Shown here: piece after piece, positions 33,060 through 39,346 of the stretch
Numbering within the stretch: position 1 is the stretch's first letter
Layout: every line of letters starts with the position of its first letter
From: Rhodospirillaceae bacterium
GTDB lineage: Bacteria > Pseudomonadota > Alphaproteobacteria > Rhodospirillales > Rhodospirillaceae
Direction of reading: 5' to 3'
Assembly: GCA_004297485.1 (NCBI GenBank)
Contig: SCTM01000135.1
Coordinates: 1-39,346, forward strand
Length of the DNA: 39,346 nt
Notes under the pieces: model-generated
Database searches by the model: none
What the model saw: only the letters and a program-made list of their open reading frames with translations
Told to the model about the DNA's origin: nothing
Program-made: the position numbers and the translations under genes

Positions 33060-35504
33060 GTGTTTAAAAGCTTTCAGACGCGGCTGGTGCTTTTCTTCGT
33101 GGCGCTATTTGCCCTCGTGGAAGCGGTGACTTTTCTCGCTGTCCAAAACGGCATCATCAAAACCATATATGCGCAAGCCCAGGACCAACTCCTGACGGCC
33201 CGGGGCATTCTTGAGCGCCAAATCTCCGCGACCACGGACGATCTGGCTCAAGGTACGTCCATACTCGCCACGGATTTCGGCTTTCGCCAGGCGGTTGCCA
33301 CCGCAGACCACAGCACGATCGCATCGGCCCTCAATAATCTCGCGACACGCATCAAGGCTGATCGAATCATGCTGATGTCGGTCGATGGGATCGTGACCAC
33401 GGATACCGGCGCCGCCGCCGATGCCGCCGCGCGCGGCGATATCGTAACCCTGGGGAAGGCCAACGCACCCTTCCCCTTCGCCACGATGACCGAAACCGCC
33501 GAACGGGACGGCCGGTCCGCGTCCATCGCGGTTCTCGACGGCCGCATCTACCAGCTTGTTGTGGTTCCCATCCTTGCGCCGGTGCCCATCGCCTGGATCG
33601 CAATCGGCCTTGAAATCGGCAACACCTTCGCCGCCGACATGCGCAGGGGATCGACTGTCCCGGTCGAAGTGACCTTCGGATTCGCCGACGAGATGGGGAA
33701 ATGGACGCTCGCCGCATCCACACTCGAGGAACCCTTGCGTGGCGATCTCGCGGCGGCCCTGTCGGCGCATACTCCCAGCGGAGCGCCCGAGACGATCAAG
33801 ATGGAAGGGGACGACTACGTCACAGTTGTCGCGCCAATTCCCGGACCGCAGCAGGGCAGCAAGGCCTACGCCATACTACAGTATTCGCTCAAACTCGCGC
33901 TCGCGCCCTATCGCACCCTATTCCTGCAACTCATCGGCATCGCGACGGTCGTGATCCTTTTCATCCTCGTCAGCGTCTCCCTGGTTGCCCGCACCATCAC
34001 CAAACCGATCCGCCGGCTGGACGCCGCAGCCCAGCGCATTCAAATCGGTCAGTACACAGAGAAGGTTCCCGTCCAACAATCCGACGAGATCGGCCGGCTG
34101 TCTCAAACCTTCAACCAGATGATGGAGGGGATCGCCGAGCGCGAGGACAAGATCGCCTTCCAGGCTCGCCATGACATGGTCACGGGCCTGCCCAATCGCG
34201 TGGCATTCGAGGTTCATATCGCCACGCTCATCGCCGAGCGTGCGCCAATGGCGCAGCGGCGGTTCAGCATACTGCTGTTACAGATCGGCCGATTCTCCGA
34301 AATCAACAACACGCTTGGGCACAATATCGGCGACGAGCTCATGCGCAAAATCAGCCGGGTCCTCAAAGATCAAGTACGAATCGGCACATTTGTCGCGCGG
34401 CATGCCAGCAACATGTTTGCCCTGTCACTCGCGACCGAGGAAGAGGCGATAGAAATCGCCGTCATCGAACGGATTCTCGCGATCTTCGGCGAACCGGTCG
34501 ATCTCGATGGCGTTAATGTGGATGTGACCGGATCGATTGGCGTGGCGCGTTATCCCGATCACGGCTTGATCGCCCGAACCCTGCTGCAGCACGCCGACAG
34601 CGCTATGTATGTGGCAAAGAAAAAGGGGATTACGCACGCGATCTATGACGCCGATCTCGATCCCCATCGTCCCGAACGCCTGTCGATGATGGGCGAACTG
34701 CGGCAGGGCTTGGAAAAAGGACAGTTCCAACTTTATTTCCAGCCCAAGGTCGATATCGCCACCGGGACGATCACCGCCGCGGAAGCCCTTATCCGGTGGG
34801 CTCATCCGGATCACGGCTTCATGGCGCCCGATCACTTCATCCCCCTGGCCGAACAGACAGGCAATATCGGTCGCCTGACCGCTTGGGTGCTGGATTCCGC
34901 CGTCAAGCAATCGCGCCTATGGGCCGACAAGGGAATCGACGTCAAAATTGCCGTCAATCTTTCCGCCCGAGACCTGATGAACCGGCACTTGCCGGATACG
35001 CTTGGTGCGCACCTTGCGGACTACGGCGTAAGGCATGACCGCCTCATCCTGGAGATCACCGAGAGCGCCATCATGGAGGACCCCATCAACGCGCTTGGCG
35101 TTCTCAATGCTTTCCATACCATGGGCCTGACGCTCTCGATCGACGATTACGGCACCGGATATTCGTCGCTGGCGTACCTCAAAAGCCTCCCCGTGCATGA
35201 AATCAAGATCGATAAGTCGTTCGTTACAAATCTGGCGTCCAATCCCGGCGATGAGATCCTTGTGCGCTCGACCATCGAGCTTGGGCACAATCTGGGCTTA
35301 CGCGTGACGGCGGAGGGAATCGAGGACGCGGCCGCACTGGCGATTCTTGATCGTTACGGCTGCGAAACGGGCCAGGGCTACTACATCAGCAAACCGCTCG
35401 CGGTCGCCGAGTTCGAGACTTTTTTCGCCAGCTCGCAATGGTCGCCGAAACGCAATGCTGTTGGTGATTGGATCCGGCCAAGCACTGCAGCAGCTGGAGG
35501 ATAG
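33060..35504 (+). CDS. Membrane sensor with HAMP, degenerate GGDEF and intact EAL domain
   Basis: An 814-residue c-di-GMP enzyme. A membrane helix (7-29), a periplasmic Cache-like region (30-285), a second helix (286-311), HAMP (310-362), GGDEF (370-530) and EAL (545-800). In the GGDEF domain the signature RxGGDEF reads RHASNMF (447-453), so cyclase activity should be lost. In the EAL domain the catalytic set is kept: EALIRW (575-580), NLSARDL, ITESAIMED, DDYGTGYSS, AEGIED and QGYY. It should thus degrade c-di-GMP under control of a periplasmic signal. It starts at a GTG with GGGGA nine bases upstream and lies between the cupredoxin and barrel genes. Confidence 0.92.
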   Translation: MFKSFQTRLVLFFVALFALVEAVTFLAVQNGIIKTIYAQAQDQLLTARGILERQISATTDDLAQGTSILATDFGFRQAVATADHSTIASALNNLATRIKADRIMLMSVDGIVTTDTGAAADAAARGDIVTLGKANAPFPFATMTETAERDGRSASIAVLDGRIYQLVVVPILAPVPIAWIAIGLEIGNTFAADMRRGSTVPVEVTFGFADEMGKWTLAASTLEEPLRGDLAAALSAHTPSGAPETIKMEGDDYVTVVAPIPGPQQGSKAYAILQYSLKLALAPYRTLFLQLIGIATVVILFILVSVSLVARTITKPIRRLDAAAQRIQIGQYTEKVPVQQSDEIGRLSQTFNQMMEGIAEREDKIAFQARHDMVTGLPNRVAFEVHIATLIAERAPMAQRRFSILLLQIGRFSEINNTLGHNIGDELMRKISRVLKDQVRIGTFVARHASNMFALSLATEEEAIEIAVIERILAIFGEPVDLDGVNVDVTGSIGVARYPDHGLIARTLLQHADSAMYVAKKKGITHAIYDADLDPHRPERLSMMGELRQGLEKGQFQLYFQPKVDIATGTITAAEALIRWAHPDHGFMAPDHFIPLAEQTGNIGRLTAWVLDSAVKQSRLWADKGIDVKIAVNLSARDLMNRHLPDTLGAHLADYGVRHDRLILEITESAIMEDPINALGVLNAFHTMGLTLSIDDYGTGYSSLAYLKSLPVHEIKIDKSFVTNLASNPGDEILVRSTIELGHNLGLRVTAEGIEDAAALAILDRYGCETGQGYYISKPLAVAEFETFFASSQWSPKRNAVGDWIRPSTAAAGG

Positions 35505-35506
35505 GC

Positions 35507-36790
35507 ATGGTCCCCGCTCCGGCATTCGTCTTGCTTATGCGCAGGAGCATTGCCGTGGGTATGGCGACTGCCTGCCTCGCAAGCGGCGCCCGGGGGGCAG
35601 ACATCCCAGGCCTCCCGTCGGTCGACTTTAAAGGCATCCTCGATCTTCGCGGTGCCATATCGTCGGAAACCCGGAGCATGGAAGACCGGGGACTGGGCAA
35701 GACACGCTACGGTGCCGACGGCAATGGCGACCGCCGCGTCCTGGGCCGGGTGGGCCAGGCCGCTTTACTCATTGAGCCTCGCTTCACCTGGGACCTTTCA
35801 GGCGTCATCGTGCTCAACGCGACGCAGGAACAGCGCACGGTGATCGATGTGGCGGAGGCCTATCTCCAGTACAAACCGGCGCCAACCGGAAGCTGGGGGG
35901 TAAGCGGCCGCGCCGGGGTCTTTTTTCCGCCCATCTCCTTGGAGAACACGGGGCTAGCCTGGACCAGTCCCTATACGATCACGCCGTCGGCCATTAACAG
36001 CTGGGTCGGCCAGGAACTACGCACCATCGGCGGCGAGGCCACCGTTTCTCACCGGAGCGACGAGCTGGAGATCGCCGGCACGATCGCCATATATGGATAC
36101 AACGATCCCGCCGGAACCCTGCTGGCCTGGCGCGGGTGGTCGTTCGACGACCGCACGACCGGTCTGTTCGACCGCCTCAAGCTTCCGCTCGTACGTATAA
36201 TCAGGCCCACTGGCATACTGGCCGAACAGGGCCCGTTCGATAGGCCTTTCCATGAAATCGACGGCCGGGTCGGGTACTACAGCAGCCTGACCATGGATTA
36301 CGCCGGGTACGGCAAAATCTCCGTCATGCGATACGACAATCGCGCTGATAACCGGATCTATGGCGACGAACAGTGGAGCTGGAACACCGCCTTCTGGAGC
36401 TTCGGCTTGAGCACAGGACTCGGAGAGGGCATCGATCTGCTGGCCCAAGGTATGACAGGCACGACGACGCTGATCACAACCCGCATCGGCCCCATCGTGG
36501 ATGTGGACTATCGGTCCGCATATGCACTTGTCAGCAAAGCCTGGGACAACCAGCGTGTCAGTTTCCGCGCCGACTGGTTTGACACCAAGGACCGCGACGT
36601 ATTTCCCGACAACAACAACGAAAATGGCTACGCGTTGACACTAGCCTATATCCTACGGCCGAAACCGAAACAGCGGCTGACCGTGGAGTTCCTTTATGTC
36701 GACAGCCATCGGCCGGAGCGGCAGTATCAGGGTCTTCCGGTCAACGCCCATGAGACTCAATTCCAGGTCAGCTATCGATTTTTCCTGTAA
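35507..36790 (+). CDS. Outer-membrane beta-barrel-like protein of unknown function
   Basis: A 427-residue protein with a signal peptide (about 1-30, ending ASGARG) and then alternating polar/aromatic strands through to a C-terminal TQFQVSYRFFL, as in outer-membrane barrels. Features include YLQYKPAPTGSWGVSGRAGVF, VGYYSSLTMDYAGYG, and FRADWFDTKDRDV, the last resembling porin-type strands near the end. I recognise no named family. GGAGG stands seven bases before the ATG, which itself comes two bases after the EAL gene stop, so the two are translated from one message. It may be a pore or receptor supplying the signal for the EAL protein. Confidence 0.8.
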   Translation: MVPAPAFVLLMRRSIAVGMATACLASGARGADIPGLPSVDFKGILDLRGAISSETRSMEDRGLGKTRYGADGNGDRRVLGRVGQAALLIEPRFTWDLSGVIVLNATQEQRTVIDVAEAYLQYKPAPTGSWGVSGRAGVFFPPISLENTGLAWTSPYTITPSAINSWVGQELRTIGGEATVSHRSDELEIAGTIAIYGYNDPAGTLLAWRGWSFDDRTTGLFDRLKLPLVRIIRPTGILAEQGPFDRPFHEIDGRVGYYSSLTMDYAGYGKISVMRYDNRADNRIYGDEQWSWNTAFWSFGLSTGLGEGIDLLAQGMTGTTTLITTRIGPIVDVDYRSAYALVSKAWDNQRVSFRADWFDTKDRDVFPDNNNENGYALTLAYILRPKPKQRLTVEFLYVDSHRPERQYQGLPVNAHETQFQVSYRFFL

Positions 36791-36889
36791 TTCCCCGCGT
36801 CGCTCACGCATTGTCCAGTCAAGATGATCGTCGCCTCGGACGCCCCACCGCCTGACCGTTTCCATCACACCAGTTGACGGGCCAGCCCC

Positions 36890-37954
36890 ATGCCGAACTC
36901 CCTGCCAAATCCCAATCTCGCGGCCCTGTCGGCCGTGATCATCATAGCGGCCCTTACGATCTACCTCCTGATTGTGGGTGAGGCGATATTCGTACCCCTC
37001 GTGCTCGCGATTTTTATCGCTTATCTGATCATCGCCCTCGCCCACGCTCTGGAAATTCCGCGCCTCTGGGGCCGGCATCTGCATCCCGGATTGGCCATGA
37101 CCGCGGCCATCATAATCTTCATGCTGGTGATCGCGGTTCTCGTCCAGTTGGTCGCTGGCAATATTCGGGCTGTGGTCGATGCCGCGCCGCAATATCAAAC
37201 CCGCCTGGAGGGCGTGCTGACGGATACAAACAGGGTCCTCGCGGCGACATTTCATCAGCGAGCGCCCATCACCCTGGCCAAGGTCCTCAACCAAATCGAC
37301 CTGCAAACGATCTTCGAGCGCATCGCCAGTGCGTTTCGATCCATTGCCGGGAATACGTTCCAGATCCTTATCTACGTCGCCTTCCTGCTTCTGGAGGTGC
37401 GGACCTTCGACCGCAAGCTCGCCTCTATGTTCCCGGACAATCACCGCGAGCGCGCCATAAGGGCCACGTTGCATCAGATCGGCCGCAAGATCGAAACCTA
37501 CGTGTGGATAAAAACAGCCGTCAGTCTTATGGCGGGGCTCTTGAGCTATGCCGTGCTCGCCAGCATCGGCGTCGATTTTGCACCGTTCTGGGCCCTTCTC
37601 CTCTTCATCCTCAATTTCATCCCCTATCTCGGGCCGGTGATCGGCGTGCTCTTTCCGACCCTCCTCGCCTTGCTCCAATTCGGGTCCCTGGCGACCTTCT
37701 TGCTCGTCTTCGCCGTGCTCGCCGGCGTCCAGGCTCTGATCGGCAATGTGATTGAGCCCCGATTGACCGGCAAATCCCTCAATATAAGTCCGCTTGTGAT
37801 GATGGTGGGGTTGTCGGTTTGGGGATCGATTTGGGGGATCACCGGCATGATCCTGAGCGTACCGATCATGGTGATGGCGATGATCGTTCTGGCGCAATTC
37901 CCGCGCACGCGAGCCTTGGCGATCCTCATGTCGGAGAGCGGCGATATCCACTAG
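36890..37954 (+). CDS. AI-2E/PerM-family membrane transporter
   Basis: A 354-residue protein with about seven to eight membrane helices of the AI-2E transporter-like family. Typical blocks are the N-terminal helix pair ending VPLVLAIFIAYLI, a soluble segment (residues 90-155), VWIKTAVSLMAGLLSYAVL, NFIPYLGPVIGVLFPTLLALLQF, and IEPRLTGKSLNISPLVMMVGLSVWGSIWG near the C-terminus. Some relatives export autoinducer-2, others are Na+/H+ antiporters, so the substrate is open. It follows the barrel gene by 99 bases on the same strand and could have its own promoter. Confidence 0.9.
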   Translation: MPNSLPNPNLAALSAVIIIAALTIYLLIVGEAIFVPLVLAIFIAYLIIALAHALEIPRLWGRHLHPGLAMTAAIIIFMLVIAVLVQLVAGNIRAVVDAAPQYQTRLEGVLTDTNRVLAATFHQRAPITLAKVLNQIDLQTIFERIASAFRSIAGNTFQILIYVAFLLLEVRTFDRKLASMFPDNHRERAIRATLHQIGRKIETYVWIKTAVSLMAGLLSYAVLASIGVDFAPFWALLLFILNFIPYLGPVIGVLFPTLLALLQFGSLATFLLVFAVLAGVQALIGNVIEPRLTGKSLNISPLVMMVGLSVWGSIWGITGMILSVPIMVMAMIVLAQFPRTRALAILMSESGDIH

Positions 37955-38834
37955 GGCACGCAACACTCCTGCCGCGCTTTACCCCTGCGACGTATATCAA
38001 CACGATCTTCAGTCGACACGTTGACGCTTCCGGCCGGCCGATGCCGAGACCGGGGGCCACGCATCACGGTCCGCGATTCGCCCGAAACCGGGGCGGCGAG
38101 TCGCGCAATCCGGGTCCGACACCCCTCACGCGGCCCTTCGCATCCCCCCATGCGGCGATTTCTCTACCGGACCAAGTTGATCGTCAGCCTCGCACGCCCC
38201 CCCTCGTCGGCCGCCGAATTTTTCGGGCCGAGGGTGCCATCAACGCGCGGCATTTGAGAGTAGCCGCGCGATACGACGTTGTCGGCGACGAAATAAAAAG
38301 CATCGTTCGGTAACGGGAATTGAGGTGGTGCGTAGAGTCACCTCGCATCACACGGCGCGTCGATCGCCATCGCGGCACCAATGCGCACCGGCAGACGTGA
38401 CGTACGGATTTATTCAATAACGATGCGGGTTTTCCATATCTTTCCAGAACCGCACACGCGGCGTGTGGCCACCCCGTCGACGATGGCACGCATGCGCGTG
38501 CCGCAGGATTTTTCAGAAAAAATATTGCGGCGTAGAGCAGCGCGGACATGTTGCGATGCGCGTCGATCGATCGACACGCGGTGCGACTGCAGGACCTCCA
38601 CGCGACACCGCGCGATGACGACGAACGCGTCGATATCGGCACGCGACTGCGCGGACGGAAATCACAACGCGGCAGAAATCAAGAAAAAATTTCGGGCAAC
38701 TTGCGAAAACACTTGTGAATTTTCGTCAAGTGAGATTATCTCTTTGGCGTTCGAGGAACTTTTGTTGTTCACGTTTGAGTTTCGTCGGACGAATTACGAT
38801 AGACCCACTTCACTGAAAACAGGGGATTACGACC
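37955..38834. other. 880-base region without a convincing gene
   Basis: No frame has clear coding character: the open frames are short, rich in Arg, Ser and Cys, and lack ribosome-binding sites or family motifs. The left half is very GC-rich. The stretch 38460-38660 is dense in CG, TCGA and GCGC words, with a perfect 14-base palindrome GTCGATCGATCGAC at 38562-38575. The last 150 bases (from about 38670) turn A/T-rich and lead into the small Lys-rich gene. The inverted repeat CACTTG (38710-38715) / CAAGTG (38727-38732) lies in that part. Confidence 0.6.
38714..38742 (+). promoter_or_regulatory. Possible promoter of the Lys-rich gene
   Basis: TTGTGA (38714-38719) and TTATCT (38736-38741) are spaced by 16 bases in an A/T-rich stretch about 95 bases before the small gene. 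They overlap the inverted repeat CACTTG/CAAGTG. A perfect palindrome TTCGTC-G-GACGAA at 38781-38793 lies between promoter and gene. This is a weak prediction. Confidence 0.3.
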
Positions 38835-38909
38835 ATGGCTGCTAAGAAGAAAGCTGCAAAGAAGGCTCCGAAAAAGAAGGCCGCGAAGAAGAAGGCGAAG
38901 AAGAAGTAG
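38835..38909 (+). CDS. 24-residue Lys/Ala-rich histone-H1-tail-like peptide
   Basis: A tiny gene: ATG, 23 codons, TAG. The product has 14 Lys, 8 Ala, one Pro and the initiator Met, in AAKKK/AAKKAPKKK-type repeats like the tails of eukaryotic histone H1 and bacterial H1-like proteins (HctB, AlgR-type tails). Such a peptide should bind nucleic acid. GGGG stands nine bases before the ATG. The composition could not arise by chance in an otherwise non-coding GC-rich region, so a real gene is likely. No other domain is present and the frame is closed both ways, so it is not a fragment of a larger protein in this window, though it could be a remnant. Confidence 0.7.
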   Translation: MAAKKKAAKKAPKKKAAKKKAKKK

Positions 38910-38942
38910 TAGCCTCTAAATAATTTCGATCCTCAGGGACAG

Positions 38943-39080
38943 CACAACAGAAACGGTACGGCAGTCTGCGCAGACGGAAGGTGATCGACCTTCCCAGGGT
39001 TCAGAGCCCAGCACAGTTTGTGCGACGCAAGTCCGGTTGTGATGGAAAGCCCGTCGAGCTTAGTGCTTGGCGGGCTTTTC
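38943..39080 (+). ncRNA. Candidate structured RNA with multi-hairpin fold and intrinsic terminator
   Basis: Consecutive helices can be read directly: GTCT/AGAC (38964-38967 with 38972-38975), GGAAGGT/ACCTTCC (38976-38982 with 38988-38994), GGGT/GCCC (38997-39000 with 39006-39009), and GCACA/TGTGC (39011-39015 with 39019-39023). They are closed by CACAAC (38943-38948) with GTTGTG (39036-39041) and CGG (38954-38956) with CCG (39033-39035). The whole ends in a 14-bp terminator hairpin. It lies 33 bases after the Lys-rich gene. I cannot match it to 6S, 4.5S, tmRNA, RNase P or a riboswitch. It could be a separate small RNA or the 3' end of that mRNA. Confidence 0.55.
39046..39079 (+). terminator. 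Intrinsic terminator after the Lys-rich gene/structured RNA
   Basis: AAAGCCCG TCGAGC (39046-39059) pairs along 14 positions with GCTTGG CGGGCTTT (39065-39078), including two G-T pairs, with loop TTAGT. A T-run (TTTTCGTTT) follows on the top strand. It is a full Rho-independent terminator and marks the rightward end of transcription here. Confidence 0.88.
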
Positions 39081-39230
39081 GTTTGCCGTGATGAGGCGCA
39101 TGCCGCGCTTATAATCTATTGAAATTTTTGAATATATTGAGTGCGCGCCAGCAGCGCGGACGGCTGGGCTATTGCTGGGGGACCGCATCTGGTCGCTGGC
39201 AAAACCAGGCTCCACGGGTCCCGTCGTCTA

Positions 39231-39346
39231 GAGCGTGTCGCGATTTAATTGAATCCAGGGATTCCCATTTTTGGGGGAATGTGATTCAAGCTGATTGCTG
39301 GGTATTGGAGGCCAGCAATCATGGCACGACCCCTATCTATGGATAT
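39231..39346 (+). mobile_element. Left end of an IS630-like insertion sequence (cut by window edge)
   Basis: From 39231 the sequence GAGCGTGTCGCGATTTAATT resembles the terminal inverted repeat of alphaproteobacterial IS630-family elements. It follows a TA dinucleotide (39229-39230), the target duplicated by this family. A transposase start follows at 39321. The right end is outside the window, so the inverted repeat pair cannot be checked. Confidence 0.75.
39321..39346 (+). CDS. IS630-family transposase, first codons only
   Basis: ATG at 39321 opens MARPLSMD, a common N-terminus of IS630-type transposases, before the window ends. GGAGG lies 10 bases upstream. Nothing further can be said about its integrity. 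Confidence 0.65.

Noticed and set aside
37503-37511. TGTGGATAA, a match to a DnaA box
   Set aside because: Single copy, inside the coding codons of the AI-2E permease; no cluster of boxes or A/T-rich unwinding element as at an origin.
36653-37966. A 437-codon open frame on the bottom strand opposite the AI-2E permease
   Set aside because: It is rich in His, Asp, Glu and Arg without motifs, and mirrors a clear membrane protein gene on the other strand; a codon-bias shadow.
38410-38642. Bottom-strand frames of 63 and 152 codons in the gene-poor region
   Set aside because: They overlap each other in different frames, have no ribosome-binding site or family motif, and the high CG content keeps several frames open by chance.
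38381-38845. A 154-codon top-strand frame reaching into the Lys-rich gene
   Set aside because: Cys/Arg/Thr-rich product with no motif and no ribosome-binding site; the small gene in another frame is far better supported.

Overview
The window looks like chromosomal DNA of a free-living, GC-rich Gram-negative alphaproteobacterium. Supporting signs are the Rrf2-led SUF operon with a SufU-type scaffold, a HIG1-type small membrane protein, a Fur-family Zur with its zinc transporter, SapC, RT0821/Lpp0805-like surface domains and several outer-membrane proteins. I cannot fix the order; Rhodospirillales-like lineages are the best guess. No rRNA, tRNA or CRISPR array was seen.

Layout. Positions 1-7440 read leftward: an Fe-S regulator (iscR/sufR type), then sufB, sufC, sufD, sufS, sufU, sufT and sufA, a HIG1-domain protein, and the 5' part of a cytochrome P450 cut by the window edge. 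A perfect palindrome matching the type 1 IscR core (7407-7419) lies just downstream of a sigma70-like promoter, which fits autoregulation. Positions 7511-8823 hold a formyltransferase-like protein and two related small membrane proteins. Positions 8882-12042 are a zinc uptake locus: znuA divergent from zur-znuC-znuB around a perfect Zur-like palindrome (9881-9897). Positions 12092-18231 look like a potassium module: a KdpD-like kinase without its N-terminal sensor domain, KdpE, an ECF sigma factor on the other strand, and a Kup transporter; no kdpFABC is present. Positions 18228-21888 hold a leftward response regulator, histidine kinase and MFS exporter. Positions 22115-25471 hold two envelope proteins sharing a C-terminal domain, YaaA and SapC.

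Positions 25699-29935 hold two convergent signalling proteins: a membrane-anchored class III nucleotide cyclase lacking several canonical catalytic residues, and a membrane-anchored kinase-like/SUMF1 fusion whose kinase domain lacks the catalytic Asp (a likely pseudokinase). Positions 30060-36790 hold a TonB-dependent receptor divergent from a three-gene unit: an amicyanin-like cupredoxin, a membrane protein with a periplasmic sensor region, HAMP, degenerate GGDEF and intact EAL, and an outer-membrane barrel-like protein. This is my best candidate for a poorly described system: an envelope sensor, possibly for copper or redox state, coupled to c-di-GMP breakdown. An AI-2E-family permease follows.

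The right end differs. About 880 bases without a convincing gene lead to a 24-residue Lys/Ala peptide gene (38835-38909). After it comes a multi-hairpin segment with a closing helix and a strong intrinsic terminator (38943-39080), a candidate structured RNA. The window ends inside the left end of an IS630-like element (from 39231).

Most calls rest on motifs read by eye; no database search was possible. Start codons were chosen by ribosome-binding sites, overlaps and family N-termini.
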